The notes under the pieces are model-generated. The model searched no databases, had not been told where the DNA came from, and was given only the letters and a program-made list of their open reading frames with translations. A stretch of DNA of 64,000 nt from Nocardia vinacea. GTDB taxonomy: Bacteria; Actinomycetota; Actinomycetes; Mycobacteriales; Mycobacteriaceae. Made by a program: the position numbers and the translations under genes. The stretch lies in the NCBI RefSeq assembly GCF_035920345.1, contig NZ_CP109149.1:8432001-8496000 (forward strand). Reading direction: 5' to 3'. Positions within the stretch are counted from its first letter, which is position 1; every line of letters starts with the position of its first letter. Of this stretch, positions 38,712-47,635 are shown piece by piece.

Positions 38712-40264
38712 TTCGGATGCGGTTGTTGCTGACCAAGCGTGCGCTGGGTAATGGCTGGCAAGGTGTCACGTTCGTCAGCGGTGTGATCATCGGGCTTGTG
38801 TTCGCGCTCGGCACAGCGGGTCTCGTTGGATTCGGGGTCCGGGACGGTGATGTGGCCGGTGGCATCACGGTGGCCGCCGCGTGGTTCGGGATATGGACGC
38901 TCGGCTGGCTGTGCGGTCCGGTATTGATGGGCAGCAGCGATGAGACCGTGCAGCCCGAACATCTGCGGCTGTTGCCGCTGAGTCATCGGCAGTTGGCCAT
39001 CGGGTTATTGGCGGCGGCCTTCGTCGGGCCCGCGCCGGTGATCAATCTGCTCGCCTTCTCCGGACTGATTGTGCTTGCAGCGCAACTGAGTTGGGGTGCG
39101 GCCGCAGTGGCGCTGGTCGGTGTGGTGCTGCAGTTGATATTCGTGGTGGTGCTCTCGCGGGTGGTGCTGGCGTGGATCGGTGCCGCGATGCGTTCGCGGA
39201 GGGGGCGCGATCTCGGGGTGCTGCTCGCCGGTCTTGCCGGGTTGGCCTATTACCCGATGAGTTTCTTGCTGAATCATGTGGATTCGGTGCGTGAATCGGC
39301 ACCGTGGTTGGCGAATGTGTTGCGCACCTTGCCATCCGGGTGGGCACCTGTTGCGGTGGGGGCAGCTGCGCGCGGTGATTGGCTGGTGGCGCTTGGCGCG
39401 TTGGGCGGATTGCTGGCCTTGACGGCGGTGCTGTGGCAGGCATGGTCGGTGCTGTTGCGGCGACGGTTGACCGCGCCGCTGGATTCGATATCCGGCACGG
39501 GCGGGCGTGGGATGCTGCTGAGTCGGGTGCGGACGTCCGGGCCGGTGGGTGCGGTGGTGGTCAAGGAGTTGCGGACGTGGTCTCGCGACAGTCGACGCCG
39601 GGCGGCGCTATTGCCCGTGCTGCTGGTGGGGGCTCTGCTGCCGGTCTTTCCGGCAATACAGGGCAACGGCTCGGGCGGTGCGGTGTTCGCGGGTGTGAGT
39701 GCCGCGTGGTTCGCGGGCTTGGCGGCCAACAATCTCTACGGCTACGACGGAACCGCGCTTTGGCAGACATTGGTGACGCCCGGCGCGGTGCGCGCCGATG
39801 TGCGGGGGCGACTGCTGGCCCTGCTGTTGGTGATCGGCCTGCCGTCCGTGCTGCTGGCCGTGGTTTTGCCGGGTGCGCTCGGCCGCTGGTCGATGTACCC
39901 GTGGACGCTGTCGCTGCTGTTCGCTGTGCTCGGCGTCGGCGCGGGTTCGGCCGTTTTCCTGTCGGTAACCGCGCCCTACCCGCTACCGCCGCGTACCGGA
40001 AATCCCTTCGCGTCCTCCGGAAATCCAGGCTGCGCAAAGGCTTTGGTGCAAGTCGCCACCAGCCTTGGCCAACTGGTCGCGGTGATCCCGGTCCTGATCG
40101 TGCTGATCATCGGCCTAGCTCTCGACCTGACCGCCGTACTGTGGCTTGCCCTGCCGGTCGGGATCGCGATCGGGATCATCGGAGCAGTGGTCGGTGCACG
40201 TCTCGCCGAAGAGCGGTTGTCTGCCCGTGGACCGGAGGTCCTTGCTGCTGTGCAGCCGCGTTGA
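38696..40264 (+). CDS. ABC transporter permease (ABC-2-like, 12-helix)
   Basis: A 522-residue permease from GTG 38696, with GGGGAGGA about ten bases upstream; it overlaps the ATPase gene by 16 nt. ATG 38717 is an alternative. Around 12 hydrophobic segments are visible, with a central cytosolic stretch (SISGTGGRGMLLSRVRTSGP ... VVKELRTWSRDSRRRAALLP) resembling the coupling region of exporter permeases. No solute-binding protein is encoded nearby, supporting export. Substrate unknown. Confidence 0.87.
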   Translation: MVGVLIRMRLLLTKRALGNGWQGVTFVSGVIIGLVFALGTAGLVGFGVRDGDVAGGITVAAAWFGIWTLGWLCGPVLMGSSDETVQPEHLRLLPLSHRQLAIGLLAAAFVGPAPVINLLAFSGLIVLAAQLSWGAAAVALVGVVLQLIFVVVLSRVVLAWIGAAMRSRRGRDLGVLLAGLAGLAYYPMSFLLNHVDSVRESAPWLANVLRTLPSGWAPVAVGAAARGDWLVALGALGGLLALTAVLWQAWSVLLRRRLTAPLDSISGTGGRGMLLSRVRTSGPVGAVVVKELRTWSRDSRRRAALLPVLLVGALLPVFPAIQGNGSGGAVFAGVSAAWFAGLAANNLYGYDGTALWQTLVTPGAVRADVRGRLLALLLVIGLPSVLLAVVLPGALGRWSMYPWTLSLLFAVLGVGAGSAVFLSVTAPYPLPPRTGNPFASSGNPGCAKALVQVATSLGQLVAVIPVLIVLIIGLALDLTAVLWLALPVGIAIGIIGAVVGARLAEERLSARGPEVLAAVQPR

Positions 40265-40433
40265 GATGGGCACGTCGGATTCGCGCCGTTGCCAAAACTT
40301 CGCGATCTGTCGGCGCATCGGCCCCGGCGCGGTTCTGAGCGGCCGGGTGCTGACGCGGGCGCCGGTTGCCCGGATGAGGACGGCTGCTGCGTCGTCGCCT
40401 CCGGCGCTGAGTTCACATCGGCGCGACAAGACG

Positions 40434-41240
40434 CTAGTTGGCTTGTGCTCGGCGCTGTTCGGAGCGGCGGCGGAGGAATTCGGCGGTTCGGTCGTCCGCG
40501 GGGAGGAAGGCTTCCAGGTGGAGTTCGGAGAGGGTTATGTCTACGGCGGTGGCGAAGCTGGTGATGGTGGTGATGAGGCGGAGTTCGCCGTCGGGGCTGG
40601 TCAGGCGTAGGGGGACGGCGAAGCCGAGGTGGTCGGGGCCGGGGGTGGCGGCGGGGAGGTAGCTTTCGAGTTCGGCGATGAAGTCGTCGAGGTGGGGATC
40701 GGGGCTGCGCAGGGCCTTGCCGCGCAGGCTTTCGGTGACGTGGCGGCCCCATTCGGGCAGATTCAGCACGCGTTGTGCCAGGCCGTCGGGGTGCAGGGCG
40801 AGGCGGAGGACATTGATCGGCGGGGTGATCAGTTCCGCCGCGGAATCCTCGGTGAGGATATCGAAGGCGGCATTGGCGGCGACCAGTCGGCCGTATGGGC
40901 GGGTGACGACCGCGGGATAGGGCAGGTGGCCTTCGAGAATGCGTTCCAAGGCGACTCGCACTGGACCCAATTCCGGTGTGTCCAAATCGGATTCGGGAAA
41001 GATCGGGGCATACCCCGCGGCGAGCAGCAGTGCATTGCGCTCGCGCAGCGACAACTCCAGCGATTCGGCCAGCCGCACCACCATGGTGCGTCCCGGACGT
41101 GAGCGCCCCTGCTCCAGGAAGCTCAGATAGCGCTGGCTGGTGTCTGCGCGAATCGCCAGATCGAGCTGGCTCACATGTCGCTGCGTGCGCCAGTGCCGCA
41201 ACTGCTGAGCGAACGGATTCGGCTCCACCACTGTCGTCAT
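40434..41240 (-). CDS. XRE-type regulator with MmyB-like ligand domain
   Basis: A 268-residue regulator from ATG 41240 (MTTVVEPNPFAQQLRHW). An N-terminal helix-turn-helix (about residues 11-65, HVSQLDLAIRADTSQRYLSFLEQGRSRP) is followed by a PAS-like ligand-binding domain of the MmyB/MltR family, including RPYGRLVAANAAFDILT and GRHVTESLRGKALRS. These proteins regulate adjacent, divergently transcribed oxidoreductase genes and may bind fatty-acid-like ligands. The two identical-type palindromes between this gene and the divergent three-gene operon are likely its operators. Confidence 0.9.
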   Translation of the reverse strand: MTTVVEPNPFAQQLRHWRTQRHVSQLDLAIRADTSQRYLSFLEQGRSRPGRTMVVRLAESLELSLRERNALLLAAGYAPIFPESDLDTPELGPVRVALERILEGHLPYPAVVTRPYGRLVAANAAFDILTEDSAAELITPPINVLRLALHPDGLAQRVLNLPEWGRHVTESLRGKALRSPDPHLDDFIAELESYLPAATPGPDHLGFAVPLRLTSPDGELRLITTITSFATAVDITLSELHLEAFLPADDRTAEFLRRRSEQRRAQAN

Positions 41241-41275
41241 GAATCCAGTGATATCCGACCCGCGGTGTCCGCGCC

Positions 41276-41328
41276 ATTCCCTGAAGGGAATCACCGCACC
41301 CGCATCGGCTTCATTCCCTGGAGGGAAT
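41276..41328. promoter_or_regulatory. Twin palindromic operators in the divergent promoter
   Basis: Two near-identical 16-bp palindromes, ATTCCCTGAAGGGAAT (41276-41291) and ATTCCCTGGAGGGAAT (41313-41328), have their centres 37 bp apart, about three and a half helical turns. Each has perfect 7-bp arms. They lie in the 123-nt gap between the MmyB-like regulator and the SnoaL-like gene, and are probably its binding sites. Confidence 0.75.
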
Positions 41329-41363
41329 CGCGCCGCGGCGCCGCTCTCGCAAAACTCGGTGCC

Positions 41364-41807
41364 ATGAGCAAGCAATTGAATGACAACGACCTGATCCGCT
41401 TCGCGGAGCGCTACATGGCCCAATGGAACGAATCCGATCCGGCGATCCGCCGCAAGATGATCGAGGAGATCTGGGCACCCGCCGGTTCTCAAACGCTGGT
41501 CGACCCACCGGTGGAGATCCGCGAGGCGGCGGCGAACCTGAACTTCGCCGTCCCCGCTCTGGAAGTGCGCGGCCACGACGCAATGGAAGCCCGGGTGTCC
41601 CGCGCTTACGAGATGTTCGTGGCACCCGGCGAGTACACCTTCGAGGTAGGCGCCGCGACCCGGCTGCCCGCCGGTCTGATCGGCCTGCCCTGGTCGATGA
41701 TTTCGCGCACCGACGGCTCCGTCGCGGGCGGCGGTTACGAGGTGATCGGCCTCGACCCCGAGGGCCGCATCACCTTCGACCACCAATTCATCGAAGGCGT
41801 GCGGTGA
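41364..41807 (+). CDS. SnoaL/NTF2-like protein
   Basis: A 147-residue protein from ATG 41364 (MSKQLNDNDLIRFAERYM). The cone-shaped NTF2-like fold is suggested by the N-terminal helix FAERYMAQWNESDPAIRRKMIEEIWAP, then VRGHDAMEARVSRAYEMF and the closing strands IGLDPEGRITFDHQFIEG. Members act as isomerases, hydrolases or ligand-binding proteins; no catalytic residues can be assigned. It is the first gene of a tight three-gene operon: its stop overlaps the GTG of the next gene (GTGA). Confidence 0.85.
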   Translation: MSKQLNDNDLIRFAERYMAQWNESDPAIRRKMIEEIWAPAGSQTLVDPPVEIREAAANLNFAVPALEVRGHDAMEARVSRAYEMFVAPGEYTFEVGAATRLPAGLIGLPWSMISRTDGSVAGGGYEVIGLDPEGRITFDHQFIEGVR

Positions 41808-42196
41808 CCGACGGAGCGACCTTGCGGTTCAGCCGGATAGTGCGCACCGAGGACGGCGGCTCCCGATTCGTCGATGCCGAACTCGCACTGACCGGTCGAA
41901 CCCTCGCCGCAGGCGTACCCGCGATGGCCGTCGCCGGAATGTCGGCGGCGGCAACCGTAACCTACTTGCGCAGTGCGCAATTCGACAGCGAACCACATCC
42001 CGCTCCGGCGCAGCAGTGGGTCGTGATGCTGCGCGGCGTAATCGAAGTGACGACGACCGACGGTGCTCAGCGCAGATTCGGGCCCGGCGACTTAGTCCAT
42101 GTCGAGGACACCGACGGCCGCGGCCACATCACCACCGGTATCGGAGAAGCGCCCTTCGAGGCGCTGTTCGTGCCTACCACAGGAAGCAGATCATGA
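41804..42196 (+). CDS. Cupin-like small protein
   Basis: A 130-residue protein from GTG 41804, overlapping the previous stop by four bases. The strands QQWVVMLRGVIEVTTTDGAQ and FGPGDLVHVEDTDGRGHIT follow the cupin pattern, with a possible metal-binding His in GHIT. Classic GxHxxH residues are incomplete, so it may be a non-metal cupin. Its stop overlaps the ATG of the alcohol dehydrogenase gene (ATGA). Role in the operon unknown. Confidence 0.78.
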   Translation: MTDGATLRFSRIVRTEDGGSRFVDAELALTGRTLAAGVPAMAVAGMSAAATVTYLRSAQFDSEPHPAPAQQWVVMLRGVIEVTTTDGAQRRFGPGDLVHVEDTDGRGHITTGIGEAPFEALFVPTTGSRS

Positions 42197-43212
42197 AAGC
42201 CATTGCCTACCAACTTGATCCACTACATGGCCTCGCGGGTTTGACCGTCCGAGACCAGGAGTTGCCGCAGCCGGGACCGAATCAGGTGGTCATCAGGGTG
42301 CGTGCGGCCTCGCTGAACCGGCGCGATCTCATGCTGATGGACGGCATCTACCCGCTGCCCGCCACACCGGGCATCATTCCGCTGTCCGACGGTGTCGGTG
42401 AGGTCATCGCCTTGGGCGACAACGTGACTCGCGCCACGCTCGGCGACCGCGTGACCGCGTCGTACTTCGTGCGGTTCATCAATGGCCCGCAGCGGCTGGC
42501 GCATGTCGCCGAACAGTACGGCGCCAACTACAACGGGATGCTCGCCACCTACGCGGTGATCGAAGAGGATTCGGTGGTGCATGTGCCCGAACATCTCACC
42601 GATATCGAGGCGGCCACGCTGACCTGCGCGGGCGTCGTCGCATGGGCCGCGCTGACCACACCGGTACCGGTGTCTGCGGGCCAGACGGTATTGACCGTCG
42701 GTAGCGGTACCGTCGCGCTGTTCGCCGTGCAGCACGCGAAAATGCTCGGCGCACGGGTCATTTCGATCACCTCCGGCCTGGATAAGGCCGAGCGGCTGCA
42801 CAAGCTCGGCGCCGACGAGACCATCGACCGCAACGCGACGCCCGACTGGGACGAGAAGGTGCTCGAACTCACCGACGGCCACGGCGTCGAACATGTGGTG
42901 GAGGCCGTCGGACTGCCCACCCTGTCGAAATCGGTGCGCTCCGCCGGTTACAACGCGATGATCACCATGATCGGCGCATCGCAACTGCCGAAGGGAGAAG
43001 CATTCGAGAATCCGTTCGTCGGACCGTATCTCGCGATCCGCCGGATCGCGGTCGGCAGCCGGGACGATTTCGAGGCGATGAACCGCACCATCACCGCACA
43101 CCGCATGCGTCCGGTCATCGATCGGACATTTCCGCTCGACCAAGCGGTGGAGGCCTACCGCTACTTCCGCGAGGACAATCCGTTCGGGAAGGTCGTCATC
43201 ACCATGCCGTAG
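42193..43212 (+). CDS. Zinc-type alcohol dehydrogenase/quinone reductase family protein
   Basis: A 339-residue medium-chain dehydrogenase from ATG 42193. The GroES-like N-domain includes RAASLNRRDLMLMDGIYPLP and the GVGEVIALGDNVT turn. The Rossmann domain contains VLTVGSGTVALFAVQHAKMLGA, a GxGxxA-like cofactor site (GSGTVA), and the motif VEAVGLPTLSKSV. Structural zinc cysteines of classical alcohol dehydrogenases are not seen, so it is nearer to zinc-independent quinone reductases. NAD(P)H-dependent reduction is inferred. It is the last gene of the operon controlled by the twin operators. Confidence 0.88.
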   Translation: MKAIAYQLDPLHGLAGLTVRDQELPQPGPNQVVIRVRAASLNRRDLMLMDGIYPLPATPGIIPLSDGVGEVIALGDNVTRATLGDRVTASYFVRFINGPQRLAHVAEQYGANYNGMLATYAVIEEDSVVHVPEHLTDIEAATLTCAGVVAWAALTTPVPVSAGQTVLTVGSGTVALFAVQHAKMLGARVISITSGLDKAERLHKLGADETIDRNATPDWDEKVLELTDGHGVEHVVEAVGLPTLSKSVRSAGYNAMITMIGASQLPKGEAFENPFVGPYLAIRRIAVGSRDDFEAMNRTITAHRMRPVIDRTFPLDQAVEAYRYFREDNPFGKVVITMP

Positions 43213-43218
43213 CCCGGA

Positions 43219-43443
43219 TCAGGCCTCGAACGGCACGGTATTGCCGGCCGCATCGCGGGTTCCGGTGGTGGCTTCGATGGCGGCCGCCAGCTCGGCGACG
43301 GTGGCCCAGGTCCGCGGCGGTTCCGCCTCGAGATTGCCGATGGTGTACCAGGTCTCGGTTTTGCGATATCGGACCAGACCTCTACCCGTCGCATCGACGG
43401 TCACATCGAGCTCGCCGGAGACCGTCCCTTCCTCTTCGGTCAT
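43219..43443 (-). CDS. Small hypothetical protein
   Basis: A 74-residue acidic protein (MTEEEGTVSGELDVTVD) with no transmembrane segment. A YRKTETWYTIGNLEAEPPRTW block and an alpha-helical WATVAELAAAIEA are visible. No family is recognised. It sits 6 nt from the convergent dehydrogenase stop and just downstream of the HNH lipoprotein gene, in the same direction with a 35-nt gap, so may share its transcript. Confidence 0.6.
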   Translation of the reverse strand: MTEEEGTVSGELDVTVDATGRGLVRYRKTETWYTIGNLEAEPPRTWATVAELAAAIEATTGTRDAAGNTVPFEA

Positions 43444-43478
43444 GACGGCCGCCTTGGCGGAAATCTCAATGATGTCGC

Positions 43479-44258
43479 TTATTTGAACTCTCCTCGACTG
43501 ACGCAGTCGGCGACTGCGTTGCGCAGTGCGGTGTGTTCGGCGGGATCAACGTTCAGCGCATATTTTACTTTGATCTTGACGTAATGCTCGAGATAGCCAC
43601 ACCGGAATTTTCCCGGCGGCAAATAGTTCGCGACGTCCTGGTCACCCTTGGACCTGTTGGCCGAAGGATCGGAGGCGATCAGATTGACGGCGTCGTTGGC
43701 GATCCGGCGGCGGGTATCTTCATCGCGCTTGTTCGCACCCGAACGCCATGCCTCGGCCAACGGCACGATGTGTTCGGCATCGACACCGGCCGGGTCGGTA
43801 ATGAACTTGTACGGCTTGAGTTTCCCGGTCTTCGAATCCAGGACCCCGTACTGGTCTTGCCAGCCACCGCCGCGACCGATCGTGAGTTCACAGGTCTTCG
43901 GGTCGAGTTTGACCGAGCCCGTCGCGTCGCGGAGCATCATCACGTCACGGCTGGTGCATTTGCTGTACTGCGCGAGATCGGGGCCGAAGCCGTGCTCGGG
44001 CTTATTGGTATCCCAGTGCGGGAACTTCTCCCGGCTGTAGCCTTCCATCGACTCTTCGGGCGCATCGACGAGCTGACCGAGCAGGCCGTTGATGTCTTTG
44101 CCGGATACCGTCGCGGCATTCGCCGGTCCGGATCCGTTGCCGGCCTTACTGGTCGACTCGTCGATAGAGGAACAGCCAACGGCGACAACGACAGCCAAGA
44201 CGATGGGTGCACAAACAGCGAGTACGCGACGCGCGGTGCGGGACGACAACCACTTCAC
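43479..44258 (-). CDS. Secreted HNH-nuclease lipoprotein (GmrSD C-domain-like)
   Basis: A 259-residue protein from GTG 44258. A signal peptide with Arg residues (SSRTARRVLAVCAPIVLAV) ends in a lipobox VAVGCSS, so it is predicted to be a lipoprotein. After a short low-complexity linker comes a HNH/DUF1524-type domain: TKCTSRDVMMLRD-like region, GVDAEHIVPLAEAWRSGANK with the catalytic His, NLIASDPSANRSKGDQD with Asn, then a Cys pair near CGYLEHYVKIK. Nuclease activity on extracellular DNA or RNA is inferred from the fold. The isolated gene has no immunity or toxin-partner gene beside it. Confidence 0.85.
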   Translation of the reverse strand: MKWLSSRTARRVLAVCAPIVLAVVVAVGCSSIDESTSKAGNGSGPANAATVSGKDINGLLGQLVDAPEESMEGYSREKFPHWDTNKPEHGFGPDLAQYSKCTSRDVMMLRDATGSVKLDPKTCELTIGRGGGWQDQYGVLDSKTGKLKPYKFITDPAGVDAEHIVPLAEAWRSGANKRDEDTRRRIANDAVNLIASDPSANRSKGDQDVANYLPPGKFRCGYLEHYVKIKVKYALNVDPAEHTALRNAVADCVSRGEFK

Positions 44259-44880
44259 AAAAATCGAACTTCCTAGCCTCGCACCGATGAATTTGTCGGG
44301 CGTCAAGCTACCTGCGGCCGATCGTCCCGTATGTGATTGTCGCGTATGAGGTTCGGCACAGCTAGTCGAAGAACGCACGGTGTGGCAAGGGGACTCGACG
44401 GTAGACGCAGAACCACCCCTGACTCGGCGTGCCGGCGCCGTTCCAGGGGTGGTCGTGTCACGAATGAGCTCGTGCGCGGCCGAACGAACGGGCCGGTTGT
44501 CCAGGCCGGATGATCCGTTCTCGCGGCGCCACGAGGCTGATGAGGGAAGTCTCGTCGTGCCGTGTCGTACTGCGGATAACTCCTCGTGACGGTCTGTGTG
44601 AACTTCATTGTTCTTACGTAGAGAGACAGTAGATCATTCCATATTCCTTTGCAATCGCTTTACTTAAGTCTGAGAATCTCCTGAATGGCGCGTCGGGCGG
44701 GTGAAACATGTACTGCTCACATACGGAAGTCGGGTTTACCTGCGGTTGCGGCGAGATCGGCTGTGCGCGCGGGATTCGAGTAGGTGACGAGCGTCACATT
44801 CAGTGGCGGTCACAGCGGGGCCGGAACGTGTGTCCAAACCGGGTGCAGGCATAAAGCCGGATCCAGGAAGGACCCACATC
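44259..44880. other. Intergenic region with a hairpin and an AT-rich stretch
   Basis: This gap separates the divergent nuclease and dehalogenase genes. It contains a 10-bp inverted repeat with a 22-nt loop (ACCACCCCTG, 44412-44421, and CAGGGGTGGT, 44444-44453) and a markedly AT-richer stretch at about 44590-44700. No gene with a ribosome-binding site and motif was found. Promoters for both flanking genes are presumably here. Confidence 0.5.
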
Positions 44881-45753
44881 ATGGCTACCGTCGACGTTCT
44901 CGACTCATTCATCAACTACACCGACCTCGGTACCGGTTCGGTACCGGTGGTGTTCCTGCACGGCAACCCGACCTCATCGCACCTGTGGCGCAATGTGATC
45001 CCGCACGTGGCCGATCAAACCCGGGTGCTCGCACCGGATCTGATCGGGATGGGTGCGTCCGGGAAGCCGGACAGTGCTTACCGCCTCGCCGATCACGCCC
45101 GCTATCTGGATGCCTGGTTCGACGCACTCGGCCTCGACCAGGTCGTCATCGTCGGCCACGACTGGGGTGGCGCACTCGGTATGCACTGGGCGACACGGCA
45201 TCCCGAGCGCATCCGCGGCGTCGCAGTGATCGAGACGTTCCTGCGGCCGATGCGCTGGGAGGAACTCCCGCCGCTCGGCGCCGAACTGTTCCGGAAATTC
45301 CGGACGGCCGAAGGGGAGCGAATGGTGCTGGCGGAGAATATGTTCATCGAGTTCAACCTGCCGAAGGGCATTGTCGATCTGAAGCCGGAAGATCACGATG
45401 CGTATCGCGCACCCTTCCCGACGCCGGAATCACGCAAGCCGATGTTGGCCTGGTCGCGTGAATTTCCGCTGGCAGGCGAGCCCGCCGATGTGGTCGCGCT
45501 GGTGGAGAACTACGACCGGTGGGCGGCGGACTCGCCGCAGGTGCCCAAGCTCATCATGGCGCTCGACAATGGCGTCGGCCTCGGTTCGCCGGAGGTGATC
45601 GCCTGGGCTGCCGAGACGTTCGCCAGCGCTGAGGTCGTCTCCGTCGGCGAGGCAGGACATCACGCTCCGGAGGATCAGCCCGATGCCATCGGGACCGCGG
45701 TCGCGACGTGGTTGCGTGCGCACTCGCTGACGGCGGCGACCGCGAGTGCATGA
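44881..45753 (+). CDS. Haloalkane dehalogenase
   Basis: A 290-residue alpha/beta hydrolase from ATG 44881, with AGGAAGGA 8-16 nt upstream. Active-site signatures of the haloalkane dehalogenase family are complete: HGNPTSS with halide-stabilising Asn30, nucleophile Asp94 and Trp95 in GHDWGG, Glu118 as probable acid, and His260 in GHHAPED. These enzymes hydrolyse carbon-halogen bonds to alcohols; natural substrates in actinobacteria are often unknown. The family is close to DhaA/DmbA-type enzymes. It is followed 84 nt later by the ECF sigma gene. Confidence 0.92.
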   Translation: MATVDVLDSFINYTDLGTGSVPVVFLHGNPTSSHLWRNVIPHVADQTRVLAPDLIGMGASGKPDSAYRLADHARYLDAWFDALGLDQVVIVGHDWGGALGMHWATRHPERIRGVAVIETFLRPMRWEELPPLGAELFRKFRTAEGERMVLAENMFIEFNLPKGIVDLKPEDHDAYRAPFPTPESRKPMLAWSREFPLAGEPADVVALVENYDRWAADSPQVPKLIMALDNGVGLGSPEVIAWAAETFASAEVVSVGEAGHHAPEDQPDAIGTAVATWLRAHSLTAATASA

Positions 45754-45837
45754 GCCGGGTGCGCCGCGCGGGTGAGAGTTACTCGCGCGGCGCGCATAGG
45801 ACTTGCGTAACGCCGGATACCGCCGAAGGATTGTGCG

Positions 45838-46731
45838 GTGGAACCCGAGCTATCGCACCCCGACGCGCCCACGGCTGAATCCGTCGAGACAACGGAGGGC
45901 ATCGCTCGGGAGCGGGAATTGGTCGATCGGGCGATTGCCGGTGACGGAGCCGCCATCTCGGATGTGGTGCGGCGGCTACAGGATCCGCTGTACCGGCTGG
46001 CGCTGCGCATGGTGTGGCGGCCCGCCGAGGCCGAGGACGCGACACAGGAAATCCTGCTGCGAGTGGTCGGCAATCTCGCGACGTGGCGGGGTGAGGCCAA
46101 GCTGCTGACCTGGGCCTATCGGATCGGCGTCAATTATCTGCTGAACCTGAAGCGCCAGACACCGCAGGAGGCGGCACAGCTCAGCCTCGACACTTACCGC
46201 GACGGATTGGCGGACGGGCTCGCCGCCGAGGACTATCGCGGACCCGAGGCCGAGCTGCTCTCCCATGAGGTGCGGTTGAACTGCACTCAGGCCATGTTGC
46301 AGTGCCTGGCCCGCGACGAGCGAGTCGCGTTCGTACTCGGTGACGTTTTCGAACTCGGGTCCGCCGAAGCCGCCTGGATTCTGGGTATCACCGCCCCCGC
46401 CTTCCGAAAGCGGTTGGAACGAGCCAAGAAACGCATCGGCACATTTTTGAATGCGACCTGCGGAGTGGCCGAGCCCGAGGCGTTCTGTCGCTGCTCCCGT
46501 CGGGTGGACAAGGCAGTGGCGCTGGGGCGCGTCGATCCGAAGCGACCGGTATTCGCTCGACATGCGGTGAGTACGGGCGGCCGCAGCGTCACTGAGGCCG
46601 AACAGCAGATGATCCGATTGCACGACGCCGCGGCGGTAATCCGGCTGCATCCCGATTACGCTGCGCCGCAGGCGAAAATGGATGCGATCGCCGGACTACT
46701 GACTTCGGGCAGATTCCCGATGCTCGACTGA
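45838..46731 (+). CDS. ECF-type RNA polymerase sigma factor with C-terminal extension
   Basis: A 297-residue sigma factor from GTG 45838. Region 2 is clear (DPLYRLALRMVWRPAEAEDATQ ... VVGNLATWRGEAKLLTWAYRI) and region 4 contains FELGSAEAAWILGITAPAF RKRLERAKKRI. The C-terminal extension of about 85 residues carries a cysteine cluster (CGVAEPEAFCRCSRRVDKA) that could bind zinc or act as a redox switch. ECF proteins with such tails may not need a separate anti-sigma factor, and no anti-sigma gene is seen here. The regulon is unknown. Confidence 0.85.
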   Translation: MEPELSHPDAPTAESVETTEGIARERELVDRAIAGDGAAISDVVRRLQDPLYRLALRMVWRPAEAEDATQEILLRVVGNLATWRGEAKLLTWAYRIGVNYLLNLKRQTPQEAAQLSLDTYRDGLADGLAAEDYRGPEAELLSHEVRLNCTQAMLQCLARDERVAFVLGDVFELGSAEAAWILGITAPAFRKRLERAKKRIGTFLNATCGVAEPEAFCRCSRRVDKAVALGRVDPKRPVFARHAVSTGGRSVTEAEQQMIRLHDAAAVIRLHPDYAAPQAKMDAIAGLLTSGRFPMLD

Positions 46732-46735
46732 ACGA

Positions 46736-47623
46736 TTACGCGGTGGCCGGAAATCGCACATCGGTCAGTTCTTCGGATTTGGTCCACAATGCCGCGGCGA
46801 GGTCGGCATTCGCGGCGTCTGTGCTGCGGCCGACGACCTTGGGGTGACCGCGCATTTCGCCCCAGCCGTCCGGGCCGACGTAGCTTCCCGGCGGCAGCTC
46901 CTGGCTGGCGGCGAACAGGGTGGGCAGCGCGCCGAAACTCGCATCCTGGGCGAGCAGCTTGTTGCCCACCCGCATGGCCTCGTGCAGGATCCGGTTGCCG
47001 GAATGGCCCTGCAGATTCGTTGCGGCCCAACCGGGATGGGCGCTCAACGCGAGTCGGGATCCGGATTCGGTGAAACGCCGCTGTAGTTCGAGGGTGAACA
47101 GCAGATTGGCGAGTTTGGACTGCCCGTAGGCGGCCATGGAGTTGTAGGTCCGGGCTTCCCAGTTGAGGTCGTCGAGGTCGATGCTGCCGCGGCGGTGGGC
47201 CTGCGAGGAGACGGTCACCACGCGGTCGGTGATATGGGGCAGGAGGAGATTGGTCAGCGCGAAATGGCCGAGGTGATTGGTGCCGAATTGGCGTTCGAAA
47301 CCGTCCTTCGTGCGTCCGGCGGGGACCATCATGATGCCCGCATTGTTCACCAGCACATCGATATCGCCGGACCAGTCCGCGGCGAAGCGGCGAATCGAGG
47401 CCAGGTCGGCGAGGTCGAGTTCGCGCACCTCGGTGCGGCCCGACATGCTCTGCGCCGCCTGTTCGCCGCGCGCGATATCGCGCACCGCGAGCACAACGCG
47501 GGCGCCGACGCGGGCCAGTTCACGGGCCGTCACCAGGCCGATCCCGCTGTTGGCGCCGGTGACGACGACGGTGCGGCCGTCGAATCGGGGCAGATCTGCG
47601 GATGTCCACTTGTGGTTCGTCAT
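46736..47623 (-). CDS. SDR oxidoreductase
   Basis: A 295-residue short-chain dehydrogenase from ATG 47623. TGANSGIG is at residues 22-29, NNAG at 93-96, and Tyr166/Lys170 in YGQSK complete the active site. It is a paralogue of the SDR at 34371: shared blocks include RTKDGFE, QFGxNHLGHFALTxLLL and SKLANLxF. It diverges from a TetR gene, and the shared 70-nt promoter region contains an imperfect palindrome, so TetR probably controls it. Confidence 0.9.
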   Translation of the reverse strand: MTNHKWTSADLPRFDGRTVVVTGANSGIGLVTARELARVGARVVLAVRDIARGEQAAQSMSGRTEVRELDLADLASIRRFAADWSGDIDVLVNNAGIMMVPAGRTKDGFERQFGTNHLGHFALTNLLLPHITDRVVTVSSQAHRRGSIDLDDLNWEARTYNSMAAYGQSKLANLLFTLELQRRFTESGSRLALSAHPGWAATNLQGHSGNRILHEAMRVGNKLLAQDASFGALPTLFAASQELPPGSYVGPDGWGEMRGHPKVVGRSTDAANADLAAALWTKSEELTDVRFPATA

Positions 47624-47635
47624 AGCGCAAATGTA

